From NCBI RefSeq assembly GCF_947493565.1, contig NZ_CANLRG010000007.1:124001-188000 (forward strand): DNA of 64,000 nucleotides. Reading direction: 5' to 3'. The number at the start of each line of letters is the position of its first letter. Position 1 is the stretch's first letter. This DNA comes from an uncultured Lutibacter sp. (GTDB taxonomy: Bacteria > Bacteroidota > Bacteroidia > Flavobacteriales > Flavobacteriaceae). This document shows, in pieces, positions 22,333 to 30,934 of this stretch. Under the pieces are notes generated by a model. That model saw nothing but the letters and a program-made list of their open reading frames with translations. It was not told where the DNA came from and did no database searches. The translations under genes and the position numbers were made by a program.

Positions 22333-22746
22333 TCAAATTAAATAAACTTCGTCTAAGACTTGTATGTCCCAGACCAGTAAGGGTGGAGAGTAATCTTTAA
22401 ATGGAACAATGTTTTTATCTAATCCTTCAAATAAATTAACATAGGTATAAATGAAAGATGCAACAAAAAAATGTTGTTCATAATTTAATTTAATGACATC
22501 TATTTTTAATTCGCTTTGTCCTTCAAATTGGATAATAACATCACTACAACAATTGTCTTTTTTAATAGTACAATCTTCAATTGGAGATGTTTGCATTTCC
22601 ATACCGCAAGACTCCGCTTTAGAAAAAAGAGCGCTGTCCACTAGTAAATCACCACAAAAGTGTTCACTAATAGTAAATGACATTGTAGAAAAAAGTACTA
22701 CAAATGCCATTAAAACAGCGGTTATTTTTTTAAAAACTTGTTTCAT
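22333..22746 (-). CDS. HYC_CC_PP family small exported protein
   Basis: A 137-residue protein with a hydrophobic N-terminal export segment (ITAVLMAFVVLFSTMSFTI). It then carries EHFCGD, CGMEM, DNCCSD and a late YSPPLL, matching the ordered His-aromatic-Cys / Cys-Cys / Pro-Pro pattern of a small flavobacterial family found beside cation efflux genes. Here the usual Tyr of HYC is Phe. The Cys, His and Met residues suggest soft-metal binding outside the cytoplasm, but no function has been shown from sequence. It is the first gene of the copper locus, with a perfect -7 element just ten bases before its ATG, and 113 bases separate it from cusA. Confidence 0.8.
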   Translation of the reverse strand: MKQVFKKITAVLMAFVVLFSTMSFTISEHFCGDLLVDSALFSKAESCGMEMQTSPIEDCTIKKDNCCSDVIIQFEGQSELKIDVIKLNYEQHFFVASFIYTYVNLFEGLDKNIVPFKDYSPPLLVWDIQVLDEVYLI

Positions 22747-22755
22747 AAACTTTTA

Positions 22756-22763
22756 CAAAGATA
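22756..22763 (-). promoter_or_regulatory. -7 element of the copper locus
   Basis: CAAAGATA on the plus strand is TATCTTTG on the minus strand, a perfect TAnnTTTG. It lies ten bases before the ATG of the first copper-locus gene, so the message would have almost no leader. No TTG is found at the -33 position, which fits a promoter that needs an activator. Confidence 0.6.
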
Positions 22764-23180
22764 CGATATTTTAGAATTATTTGTTTAAAACTTTGTTAAA
22801 TACACTAAAAAGACTTCTATTTTTTTGTAAATGAATAAACAATGTTAAGTCAGTTTTTATGAATAAATACTATATTTGAAGTTGTTTAAATTAACAGTGT
22901 ATTATTGCGAGGCATAATTCCAAGATATTAAATACACAAAAAATATTGCCTATTTACTCTGATTATTTATTAGAGAATGTTTTTTTAGTTCATCCATTAG
23001 CAGTATTAAGTAATTGCGAAAAGATTAGATTGACTTATATCAAATAGCAAGGAGATATTTTATTAGATTGGAGATTGTTATCAACTTATAGTAGAGGTCA
23101 ATTTATGTTGTAAACAACGCAAAATATGGTTGTCCAAATATAAATGGCTCTTTTTAAATGTTAAATAAAAAATAGTTTAA
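22764..23180. other. 417-base gap with orphan promoter element and a broken reading frame
   Basis: No intact gene is visible. A perfect plus-strand -7 element TATATTTG lies at 22871-22878. Downstream, one plus-strand frame stays open for about 40 codons (about 22920-23047, including the segment YSDYLLENVFLVHPLAVLSN), ends at a TAG, and continues for about 20 codons to another stop. It has no start codon. It may be a gene remnant, a small RNA or a long leader for the carbonic anhydrase gene. In AT-rich DNA an open frame of this length can also be chance. Confidence 0.3.
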
Positions 23181-23690
23181 ATGATTATAAAAGAATTGAA
23201 TGGAAACAAACCTCAGTTTGGGGATGATTGTTTTTTTGCAGAAAATGCGGTTGTAATTGGAGAAGTTTCTATGGGAAATCAATGTAGTATATGGTATAAT
23301 GCAGTTATTAGAGGAGATGTTCACTACATTAAAATGGGAAATAAAGTAAATGTTCAAGACGGAGCTGTAATTCATGCTACGTATCAAAAGTATCCAACTA
23401 ATATTGGAAATAGTGTATCAATAGGTCATAATGCCTTAGTGCATGGATGCACCATACATGACAATGTATTAATTGGTATGGGAGCAATTGTTATGGATGA
23501 TTGTGTTGTTGAAAGTAATTCTATTATTGCAGCTGGTGCGGTGGTTACCAAAGGAACTCATATAAAATCTGGGAGTGTATATGCAGGAGTTCCTGCAAAA
23601 AAGGTTAAAGATATTAGTGAAGAATTAGTTTCAGGTGAAATCGATAGAATTGCAAATAACTATGTGAAGTATGCTAGTTGGTATAAGTAA
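23181..23690 (+). CDS. Gamma-class carbonic anhydrase family protein
   Basis: A 169-residue left-handed beta-helix protein made of hexapeptide repeats, the normal size for the PaaY/YrdA branch of gamma carbonic anhydrases. The three metal-binding His are seen in AVIHATY, IGHNALV and VHGCTIHD; the order matches the Zn/Fe site formed between subunits of a trimer. It would reversibly hydrate CO2, though many members of this branch have low or untested activity. It is convergent with murI, with only five bases between the stops, and has no partner genes on its strand. The ATG at 23181 fits the usual start of the family. Confidence 0.9.
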   Translation: MIIKELNGNKPQFGDDCFFAENAVVIGEVSMGNQCSIWYNAVIRGDVHYIKMGNKVNVQDGAVIHATYQKYPTNIGNSVSIGHNALVHGCTIHDNVLIGMGAIVMDDCVVESNSIIAAGAVVTKGTHIKSGSVYAGVPAKKVKDISEELVSGEIDRIANNYVKYASWYK

Positions 23691-23695
23691 ATTAA

Positions 23696-24490
23696 CTAAA
23701 AGTCTAATTTTTCAACCTTAAAATTAATAGAAACATCTTTAATAATTTGTTCTAAAATTTTTGGTTCTGAATTTGTATATAGTTGATGAACTAAATTAGT
23801 TGTTGAATTTGCTAGCAGCTTATTTTTTTCTAAAACACTTTTGGTTTGTTTTGCAACCGCTTCTCCAGAATCAATTATAATTACATTTTCTCCTATAATT
23901 TTGGTTATTTGTGAAATTAAATATGGGTAATGTGTACAGCCTAATACTAAATGGTCTATATTAAATTGAAGCATAGGCTTTAAATACTTGGTAAGTAAAG
24001 TGTTTAATTCAGCCGAGTTTGTTTTGCCATTTTCTATTAGTGTTACTAAACCTTCACCATCTTGTTCAATAATAGTTATATTTTTAGTATATTCTTTGGC
24101 GGTTTTTGCAAATAGTTTACTACTAAGAGTTCCTTTAGTAGCTAAAATACCGATGGCTCCAGTTTTACTAAATAATGCGGCAGGTTTTATAGCAGGTTCA
24201 ATACCTATAAATGGAATAGGGTAGTTTTCTCTTAAATAATCAATTGCATTTGTGGTAGCTGTATTGCAGGCAACAATAATTAATTTACATCCTTTTGAAA
24301 TTAAAAATTCGGTGTTTTTAATAGCTAAGGTTAAAATTTCCTGAGAAGATTTTTCACCATAAGGTGCATTTTTACTATCTGCTAAGTAAATTGTTTTTTC
24401 ATTAGGTAATAACTTAATAACTTCTTTCCAAATTGAAGTTCCGCCAATTCCAGAATCAAATAAGCCAATAGGTTGATTATTTTTTGTCAT
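23696..24490 (-). CDS. murI: Glutamate racemase
   Basis: A 264-residue enzyme that turns L-glutamate into D-glutamate for peptidoglycan. The start at 24490 (MTKNNQPIGLFDSGIGG) puts the substrate loop FDSGIGG at its usual place; an ATG at 24502 would add four residues. The two catalytic Cys are in ACNTAT and LGCTHYPYL, and the two substrate Ser/Asp motifs DSGIGG and DSGEAV are present. It follows the second ompH gene in an order conserved in flavobacteria. A terminator stands between them, so its expression is partly separate or depends on read-through. Confidence 0.95.
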   Translation of the reverse strand: MTKNNQPIGLFDSGIGGTSIWKEVIKLLPNEKTIYLADSKNAPYGEKSSQEILTLAIKNTEFLISKGCKLIIVACNTATTNAIDYLRENYPIPFIGIEPAIKPAALFSKTGAIGILATKGTLSSKLFAKTAKEYTKNITIIEQDGEGLVTLIENGKTNSAELNTLLTKYLKPMLQFNIDHLVLGCTHYPYLISQITKIIGENVIIIDSGEAVAKQTKSVLEKNKLLANSTTNLVHQLYTNSEPKILEQIIKDVSINFKVEKLDF

Positions 24491-24517
24491 TATAGTTATC
24501 ATCTCTTAGATTAAAAG

Positions 24518-24544
24518 TAAAAAAAATCCCGCTATTGCGGGATT
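24518..24544 (-). terminator. Terminator after the ompH pair
   Basis: Stem AATCCCGC (24525-24532) with GCGGGATT (24537-24544), loop TATT, followed on the minus strand by a long T run. Confidence 0.9.
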
Positions 24545-24569
24545 AAATTTTATAAGAAATTAGGTTTTT

Positions 24570-25070
24570 TTAGTTAATTCCTAATTTAGCTTTTACAGCA
24601 GGAAGTAAATCTGTTCCATTAGCTACAATTAAAGTTGAAGCTTCTAAAACGTATGTAAAACCTTGTTCAGATGCAACATCTTCAATAGCTTTTTTAGCTT
24701 TTTCTAAAATAGGTTTTAGCTTTTCGTTTCTTTTTTTAGTGATATCTTCTCTTGCAACTTGAGATGCTTGATACAAGTTTTGTTGGTCTTGTTGTACTTC
24801 AATTCCTCTTTGTTGGTTAACCTCATCTGTTTGAGATTTAGCTTCAGCTTCGTATTTTTTTAATTTAGCTTCCAATTTGGCTTCTTCAGCTTTCAGTTCT
24901 GTTTCGTAAGTTTTGCTTAACTTTTCTAATTCCGTATTTAATACTTTAGTTTCAGGCATTAAGCTAATTAACAAATCTGTACTAATATGACCTACTTTTG
25001 TTTGTGCTTGTAAAGAATTAAATCCCAAAGTTATTATTGCAACTAATAATAAGGTTCTAAATTGTTTCAT
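24570..25070 (-). CDS. OmpH/Skp-family periplasmic chaperone (second copy)
   Basis: A 166-residue protein started at the ATG at 25070 (MKQFRTLLLVAII), which gives a normal signal peptide ending at SLQA; the longer frame to 25136 would put a Lys-rich stretch in front of it. The mature part begins TKVGHISTDLLIS, the usual Skp opening, and is followed by a long charged coiled coil that forms the tentacles gripping unfolded outer-membrane proteins. It is a tandem relative of the gene upstream and lies 19 bases after it, downstream of bamA, which needs such chaperones. The pair is common in flavobacteria. Confidence 0.92.
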   Translation of the reverse strand: MKQFRTLLLVAIITLGFNSLQAQTKVGHISTDLLISLMPETKVLNTELEKLSKTYETELKAEEAKLEAKLKKYEAEAKSQTDEVNQQRGIEVQQDQQNLYQASQVAREDITKKRNEKLKPILEKAKKAIEDVASEQGFTYVLEASTLIVANGTDLLPAVKAKLGIN

Positions 25071-25089
25071 TTTTTTCTTGTTGTTTAAA

Positions 25090-25881
25090 TTAATTATTCT
25101 TGTTTTTTTCTTCTTTGGCTTTTTTTGCCTCTTCAATTTCCTTTATTCGTTTTTTTCTTTTTTCTTCTATAGCTTTTTTAAGGTCTTCTCTTTTTTTAAG
25201 TTGAGCGGCTTTTTTAGCTTCAATTTTCTTTTGCAGGGCGGCTTTTTTTGCAGCTCTTTCATCTACTTTTTGTTCGGCTGCATCAGTTTTTTTATCATTT
25301 ATATCGTTAATGCTCTCAACTTCGTTATTTTTATTTTTTCTTTCATTTGCTTCTTCAACTTTTTTAGTTCGTGTAATACTACTAATTACTAAATCACTAA
25401 TGTCAAATGAAGAATTGGTGTACAGCATTATTAAATCGCTAGACTTATCTAAAACAAAATCGTATTTACGTTTTTTTGCAATATCTTGAATAGAGTTGTA
25501 AACTAAATCTTGTATTGGTTTTACTAATTGCTTTCTTAAAAAATATAAATCACCATCCGATCCAAAGTGTGCAATTTGTAATTGTTTTAATTCTAATTCT
25601 TTAATTTCAATGTCTTCTTCTTTATCAATTATTAATTCTTCTGTTAATAACGCTTTTTCATTAATTAATTCAGCTTTTAAATTGTCAATTTCTTTTTGTT
25701 GTTTTTCAATTTCAGTTTGCCATTTAGCTGCTTTTGCATTTATTTTTGCTTGAGCATCATTATATTCAGGAATATTTTCTAAAATATATTCCATATCAAT
25801 ATAACCTATTTTTTGAGCCTTTTGAGCAGTAATTGTAATGGTTGAAATTAAAAACGCAAATAAAAGAACTTTTTTTGTCAT
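25090..25881 (-). CDS. OmpH/Skp-family chaperone with long charged tail (first copy)
   Basis: A 263-residue Skp relative. A signal peptide (VLLFAFLISTITITA) precedes QKIGYIDMEYILENIPEY, the family opening. The core coiled coil extends to about residue 170, as in ordinary Skp. After it comes a tail of about 90 residues that is almost entirely Lys, Glu, Ala and Arg (for example EEKRKKRIKEIEEAKKAKE), long enough for an additional extended helix. The tail is absent from the second copy. The gene starts after bamA with its own perfect -7 element. It is probably a periplasmic chaperone for outer-membrane proteins; the role of the tail is unknown. Confidence 0.9.
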   Translation of the reverse strand: MTKKVLLFAFLISTITITAQKAQKIGYIDMEYILENIPEYNDAQAKINAKAAKWQTEIEKQQKEIDNLKAELINEKALLTEELIIDKEEDIEIKELELKQLQIAHFGSDGDLYFLRKQLVKPIQDLVYNSIQDIAKKRKYDFVLDKSSDLIMLYTNSSFDISDLVISSITRTKKVEEANERKNKNNEVESINDINDKKTDAAEQKVDERAAKKAALQKKIEAKKAAQLKKREDLKKAIEEKRKKRIKEIEEAKKAKEEKNKNN

Positions 25882-25927
25882 AACTAATATGTATTTAGAA
25901 AAAACCGTGCCAATTTAAAAATCATTA

Positions 25928-25935
25928 CAAATATA
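25928..25935 (-). promoter_or_regulatory. -7 element of the ompH pair
   Basis: CAAATATA, i.e. TATATTTG on the minus strand, lies between the bamA stop and the first ompH start. It suggests that the chaperones can be made independently of bamA. Confidence 0.55.
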
Positions 25936-25946
25936 ACTGATTTAGT

Positions 25947-28511
25947 TTAAAATTGTTGTCCTATTATAAAGTGTGTTTGCCAACCAGATTTTTCTGTACC
26001 TCCAGGTAGAGGATCAAATCCATGAGCAAAATCAATTCCTAATAATCCAAATGCCGGCATAAAGATTCTTAAACCTAATCCGGCAGATCTTTTTAACTGA
26101 AAAGGATTGAAATTTTTAAAACCATCGTAGGAGTTACCAGCTTCTAAAAATCCTAAGGCGTAAATTGATGCAGAAGGTTTTAGGGTTATTGGGTAGCGAA
26201 GTTCTAATTGAAATTTATTATAAACAGTACCACCATCAATAGATGAAAGTCTTCCATTTTCGTAACCTCTTAATGCAATAGTTTCTCTACCATCTAATTG
26301 ATAAGAAGCCATTCCATCACCACCTACAAAGTATCTTTCAAAAGGAGAATCTCCTAACTCTTTATTGTAGTTTCCTAAAATTCCAAATTCAGTATTAGTC
26401 ATTACCACCAAGTCTTTAGTTAGTGCAGTATACCATTTCCCTTTAAAACTAACTTTGTAATACTCTAACCATTTATACTTTTCACTTAACTCCATAGAGC
26501 TATAATCTTTATCATTAACCAATGAATATGGAAAAGTTAATTTTGCACCAATACTAAAGTCTGATCCGTAAGTTGGAAAAACAGGGTTTGCACCTGCAGA
26601 ACTTCTTGCAAAAGTTAAGTTATATGCTAAATTATTTAAATTACCATTACTTAAAGTTAAATTTCCGATAGCCATTCCATATTCTTTTAAATCGTATAAT
26701 TGATAGCTTATACTTTGTGATAAAGTAAAATAGTTATCAGGCCATTTTAAACGTTGACCTAAACCAATTGAAGCACCTATAATATTTAAGCGTTGATCTT
26801 TATCAACTTTATTAGTTAGGTAATTGTATCTAAATTGTTTTGAATTGTATATTGAAAATGATAGTGATTTAGGTTTTTTACCACCTAACCAAGGTTCTGT
26901 AAATGAGAAACTTGAAGTGGTGTAATACCTACTTTTTTGTAAGCGTAGTGATAAAGATTGTCCATCTCCAGTAGGAAGCGGTTTGTACGCTTTTTTGTTA
27001 AATAAATTTCTTACTGAAAAGTTGTTAAAGGATAAACCTAGAGTTCCAATAAAAGATCCTCCACCATAACCTCCTTGTAATTCTATTTGACTTCCTCCCT
27101 TTTCAGCAACAGTATAATCTATATCTACTGTTTTATCTTGATAGTTTGGATTGATATCTGGTGTTATAGATTCTGCATCAAAAAAGCCTAATTGACCAAT
27201 TTCTCTTATGGTTCTAATAATATCGCTTTTACTGTAAAGGTAACCAGGTTTGGTTCTTATTTCTCTATAAACTACATGGTCATTGGTTCGATCATTTCCA
27301 TTCACAGTTACTTTTTTAATTTTTGTAGGCTCATCTTCATAAATTCTAATTTCAACATCAATAGAATCATTATTAACTCTAGTTTCAACAGGTAAAACAC
27401 GAGAGAATAAATAACCGTTATTTTGATACAGTGTTGAAATATCTTCTGAATTAGGGGTGCCATCACCTGTAACTCTTTCTTTTAATACTTTTCCATTATA
27501 GGTGTCACCTTTCTCAATTCGTAGTATTTTTTGTAATACATCATCAGTATATTTGCTGTTTCCTAAAAATTGAATATTTCCAAAAAGGTATTTTTTTCCT
27601 TCTTCAACTTTAATGTTTAAGTTTAGGGTATTATCATCATTCCAAGTCATAGAATGATCTAAAACTCTAGCGTCTCTAAATCCTTTTTCGCTATACGTTG
27701 TAACAATATTTTCAAGGTCTTCTTTAAAGTTTGCATCAATATATTTAGATCCTTTCCAGAACCTTCCAATCATTTTTTTCTTAGTATTTTTTAAAGCCTT
27801 TCTAAGCTTTTTTTGACTAAAGGCATCGTTACCTTCAAAGGTGATATTCTTAATTTTTATTTTTTCGCCTTTGTCAATATTAACTAACATATTAACAGTG
27901 TTAACTTGCGAACTATCGGGTCTGGTGTTTAAAGTAACTTTGGTTTTAAGGAATCCTTTTTCTTGATATTTCTTTTTAAAGTAATTTTTTGTAGTTACTA
28001 TTAAATTGTCTGTAACCATTGCTCCTTTTTTAAGTTCGGCATCAGATTGTAAATCTTTGGCTTTATTTTTTTTAACACCTGTAATAGTTACATTATTTAA
28101 TTGTGGTAATTCTTCTATTTCAAATTCAAGGTAGGCAACATTTCCATCAATTTTTGAAATGTAAACTTCAACATTACTAAATTGTTTGGTTTCGTATAGT
28201 TTTTTTATGGCGCTGGTTAGTTTGTCACCAGGTAATTTTATTTCTTGACCAACTTTTAAACCTGTAAACACTTTTACGGTTTGTTCTTCAAATTTTTTGA
28301 GTCCTTTAACAGAAATTCCACCAAGCTCGTAGCTGTTTTCTTTTATAAAAGTTGGTGTTTTAGGAGTTGTTGGTTGAATGCTATCCTTAACTATGGTGTC
28401 AACTTTTGCTTGAATCTCTTTTAATTCATTTTCTTTTATTTCTTGTGCGTTAACTAAATTAACTGTAAAAAAAACTGATAAAAGTAAAAGGGCTATGTTT
28501 GATTTATTCAT
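25947..28511 (-). CDS. bamA: Outer-membrane protein assembly factor BamA
   Basis: An 854-residue Omp85 protein, the core of the machine that folds beta-barrel proteins into the outer membrane. The start at 28511 (MNKSNIALLL) overlaps the uppS stop by eight bases and puts the signal peptide, ending at LVNA, at the N-terminus; an in-frame ATG at 28532 adds seven residues. Five POTRA repeats span about residues 65-470. A C-terminal 16-strand barrel follows, with the conserved loop motif LRGYENGR (VRGF/Y type) and a final strand ending in FIIGQQF. The position after uppS and before the Skp-like genes is the usual flavobacterial envelope order. Confidence 0.95.
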   Translation of the reverse strand: MNKSNIALLLLSVFFTVNLVNAQEIKENELKEIQAKVDTIVKDSIQPTTPKTPTFIKENSYELGGISVKGLKKFEEQTVKVFTGLKVGQEIKLPGDKLTSAIKKLYETKQFSNVEVYISKIDGNVAYLEFEIEELPQLNNVTITGVKKNKAKDLQSDAELKKGAMVTDNLIVTTKNYFKKKYQEKGFLKTKVTLNTRPDSSQVNTVNMLVNIDKGEKIKIKNITFEGNDAFSQKKLRKALKNTKKKMIGRFWKGSKYIDANFKEDLENIVTTYSEKGFRDARVLDHSMTWNDDNTLNLNIKVEEGKKYLFGNIQFLGNSKYTDDVLQKILRIEKGDTYNGKVLKERVTGDGTPNSEDISTLYQNNGYLFSRVLPVETRVNNDSIDVEIRIYEDEPTKIKKVTVNGNDRTNDHVVYREIRTKPGYLYSKSDIIRTIREIGQLGFFDAESITPDINPNYQDKTVDIDYTVAEKGGSQIELQGGYGGGSFIGTLGLSFNNFSVRNLFNKKAYKPLPTGDGQSLSLRLQKSRYYTTSSFSFTEPWLGGKKPKSLSFSIYNSKQFRYNYLTNKVDKDQRLNIIGASIGLGQRLKWPDNYFTLSQSISYQLYDLKEYGMAIGNLTLSNGNLNNLAYNLTFARSSAGANPVFPTYGSDFSIGAKLTFPYSLVNDKDYSSMELSEKYKWLEYYKVSFKGKWYTALTKDLVVMTNTEFGILGNYNKELGDSPFERYFVGGDGMASYQLDGRETIALRGYENGRLSSIDGGTVYNKFQLELRYPITLKPSASIYALGFLEAGNSYDGFKNFNPFQLKRSAGLGLRIFMPAFGLLGIDFAHGFDPLPGGTEKSGWQTHFIIGQQF

Positions 28512-29259
28512 TGATTTTTTCAATTTGTTCACTTATTTTTCCGAATCTTCGTTCTCGGTTTTGATAATCTATTATTGCTTCAAATAAATTTTCTTTTCTA
28601 AAATCTGGCCAAAGGGTATCTGAAAAATACATTTCGGCATAGGCTAATTGCCATAATAAAAAATTACTGATTCTTTTTTCTCCGCTTGTGCGAATCATAA
28701 AATCAACATCAGGCAAAGAAAACGTATATAAATGATTATTTATAATATTTTCATTAATTTCTTCAATCTTAATTTGATTATTAACAACTTTTTTTGATAT
28801 ATTTCTGATAACATTAACAATTTCGTCTCTTGAACCATAGCTTAAAGCAAGCGTTAAAGTTAAAGCGGTGTTGTTTTTAGTTTTTTCAATTACCTCAGTA
28901 AGCTCAATTTTAACCTTTTCAGGTAAAAGATTAATATTACCGATAGCGTTTAATTTGATATTGTTTTTTTGAAGTGTTTTTAATTCCTTTTTTAAAGATG
29001 AGACTAGTAAAGACATTAATGTTTTTACTTCTAAAGCGGGTCTATTCCAATTTTCTGTTGAAAATGCGTATAAGGTTAAATAATTTACTCCAATTTCGCC
29101 ACAGCCTTCAATCACTTCTCTAACAGCGGTAACTCCATTTTTATGTCCAAACACCCTTGGTTTCCCTTTCAATTTTGCCCAACGACCATTTCCATCCATA
29201 ATAATGGCAATGTGATTTGGAACTTTGTTTTCAGCAATATATGATTTTATATCTTTCAT
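28504..29259 (-). CDS. uppS: Isoprenyl transferase (undecaprenyl diphosphate synthase)
   Basis: A 251-residue cis-prenyltransferase that builds the C55 lipid carrier used for peptidoglycan and other polymers. The start at 29259 (MKDIKSYIAENKVPNH) gives the normal length; a longer frame reaching 29331 runs into the preceding gene. The signature AIIMDGNGRWA carries the Mg-binding D22. YAFSTENWNRP and the late motifs DFMIRTSGEKRISNFLLWQ and YAEMYFSDTLWPDF, also found in the family, complete the active site. The start codon overlaps the stop of the preceding gene by one base (TAATG), so the two are translationally coupled. Confidence 0.96.
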   Translation of the reverse strand: MKDIKSYIAENKVPNHIAIIMDGNGRWAKLKGKPRVFGHKNGVTAVREVIEGCGEIGVNYLTLYAFSTENWNRPALEVKTLMSLLVSSLKKELKTLQKNNIKLNAIGNINLLPEKVKIELTEVIEKTKNNTALTLTLALSYGSRDEIVNVIRNISKKVVNNQIKIEEINENIINNHLYTFSLPDVDFMIRTSGEKRISNFLLWQLAYAEMYFSDTLWPDFRKENLFEAIIDYQNRERRFGKISEQIEKINE

Positions 29260-29939
29260 TAATAAGGGGTTGCATAACAAGGAGGTCTTCCAAAAGTATA
29301 TACAATAGATATGCCACTTAGCATATACCAATCGTTACTTTTTGGGTTTCCAAAGGTTAGTGTATTTATTTTAGGATTATTATAATCTAGGTCATCAACA
29401 AATGTATATCTTGCTCTTAGTTCAAACGCCACTGCAAAATCATGAAATAATTTAGTTTTATAGCCTATACCAAAAGGAATAGCAAAAGAAGTGTTAGAAG
29501 TATATTCGTAATTTTTTGGAGCGGGTTCTTTTGAAACAATATTGTAATTAAAAGCAGCAAGTTCAACTAATAAATATGGTGTTTTACTTTTTCTGAAATC
29601 ATCGATATTATATTCAAAAAAATTAAACTCTAAACCAACAGCTAATTCTTTTATACTATTGTTAAACCCTATACCTCTGTAGTATCTTTGTTGGTTGGTA
29701 GAATTGGTATCATCGGCAGAAATATGAGCGTAAGTAAATGTACCTCTTAAAGCCATTCTTGGATTTATATTTTTTTTGTAAATAAGTCCTCCCATAAAAT
29801 CATTCGGATTTATATAATATTCAGATCCGATATCTCCAATGTAATTGCTACCACCTACAAAAACACCAATTTCATGAATTTGAGCTATTGAACTTGTTGT
29901 TATTGAGATGAATGCAAAAAATACAATTAGTTTTTTCAT
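29259..29939 (-). CDS. DUF6089 family outer-membrane beta-barrel protein
   Basis: A 226-residue exported protein. The start at 29939 (MKKLIVFFAFISITTSSIAQ) gives a clear signal peptide. The mature part begins HEIGVFVGGSNYIGDIG, followed by alternating polar and hydrophobic strands expected of a small beta-barrel, and ends in ISIVYTFGRPPCYATPY with a terminal aromatic residue. This family sits upstream of uppS-bamA in many flavobacteria. Its function is not known; the conserved position suggests a role in envelope assembly. A perfect -7 element lies 16 bases before the start. Confidence 0.85.
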   Translation of the reverse strand: MKKLIVFFAFISITTSSIAQIHEIGVFVGGSNYIGDIGSEYYINPNDFMGGLIYKKNINPRMALRGTFTYAHISADDTNSTNQQRYYRGIGFNNSIKELAVGLEFNFFEYNIDDFRKSKTPYLLVELAAFNYNIVSKEPAPKNYEYTSNTSFAIPFGIGYKTKLFHDFAVAFELRARYTFVDDLDYNNPKINTLTFGNPKSNDWYMLSGISIVYTFGRPPCYATPY

Positions 29940-29954
29940 AAATAAAATAGCGTG

Positions 29955-29962
29955 CAAATATA
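29955..29962 (-). promoter_or_regulatory. -7 element upstream of DUF6089-uppS-bamA
   Basis: CAAATATA, i.e. TATATTTG on the minus strand, in the 111-base gap after nadK. No clear TTG is seen at the expected -33 distance. Confidence 0.55.
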
Positions 29963-30050
29963 ATTAATTATAGTTGCTTTTAGAAGTTTAACAATGTCTT
30001 TTTTGATAAACTCTTAAATACTCAAAATATTGTTGTTGAAACAACTAACA

Positions 30051-30932
30051 CTAATTGCGAGTATCTTGTCCCCAAAGTAATTTTTCTCTAAGAGTTTTGA
30101 TAAAAGTTTGTTGATTAATTTGAATCATTTTAAGTTTAAAATTTGATTTTTCAACAAAAACTTCTGTATTGCTATTGATGGTAGTAATTCGAGAATCTAG
30201 TGATAAGAAAAATTTATTTTCTCTACCGCTTACTATAAACTTAACAGCTGTTTCATCAGGAATAACTAAAGGTCTGGCGTTTAAATTATGTGGAGCTATA
30301 GGGGTTAATACAAAGTTTTTTGCTTGGGGTGTAATTATTGGTCCTCCACAACTTAATGAATATCCAGTAGAACCTGTTGGAGTTGCTATAATTAATCCAT
30401 CTGCCCAATACGATGTTAAGTATTCATTGTCTAAATAGGTTTCAATAGTAATCATTGAAGCGGTATTTTTTCTGCTTACAGAAACTTCATTTAAAGCAAA
30501 ATTTAGAGAAGCTAAACTGTCTATTTTTGGAGAAGTTTTTACAGATAATAATGAACGTTCTTTAACAATATATTTTTTTGAAACCAGTAATTCTACTGCA
30601 TTTGAAATTTCTTCTTTTTGTACTGTTGCCAAAAAACCTAGCCTACCAGTATTAATTCCTACAATGGGTATGTTGGAGTCTCTAATAAAAGTTACGGCTC
30701 TTAAAATAGTACCATCTCCACCCATGGTAAACATAAAATCAAATGAACTATTTAAGTCTTTGTGAGATTTAAAAGTGGTTACATTTTTAATAGTAACATG
30801 TTTTTTAAGTCCGTTATAATAATTTTGTTCAATAACAAACTCTATAGAATGTTGTTGTAACGCTTGAAGTAAATGTTCAATGTAAATTATGTCTTCAGAT
30901 TTAAAATATTGTCCGTAAATAGCAACTTTCAT
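30051..30932 (-). CDS. nadK: NAD kinase
   Basis: A 293-residue cytoplasmic enzyme that phosphorylates NAD to NADP. The catalytic GGDGT is in FTMGGDGTILRA, followed by GINTGRLGFLA, NEVSVSRK and the nucleotide loop ATPTGSTGYSLSCGGPII. The length is standard. It starts two bases after the CBS-protein stop, so the pair is co-transcribed, as in many flavobacteria. Confidence 0.96.
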   Translation of the reverse strand: MKVAIYGQYFKSEDIIYIEHLLQALQQHSIEFVIEQNYYNGLKKHVTIKNVTTFKSHKDLNSSFDFMFTMGGDGTILRAVTFIRDSNIPIVGINTGRLGFLATVQKEEISNAVELLVSKKYIVKERSLLSVKTSPKIDSLASLNFALNEVSVSRKNTASMITIETYLDNEYLTSYWADGLIIATPTGSTGYSLSCGGPIITPQAKNFVLTPIAPHNLNARPLVIPDETAVKFIVSGRENKFFLSLDSRITTINSNTEVFVEKSNFKLKMIQINQQTFIKTLREKLLWGQDTRN

Positions 30933-30934
30933 TC

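Noticed and set aside
25078-25392. Plus-strand Phe-rich open frame of 104 codons
   Set aside because: It is the antisense of the Lys/Glu-rich tail of the first ompH gene, which explains its Phe/Leu composition.
30031-30046. Short inverted repeat GTTGTT-GA-AACAAC after nadK as a terminator
   Set aside because: The two-base loop cannot form a hairpin and no T run follows on the minus strand.
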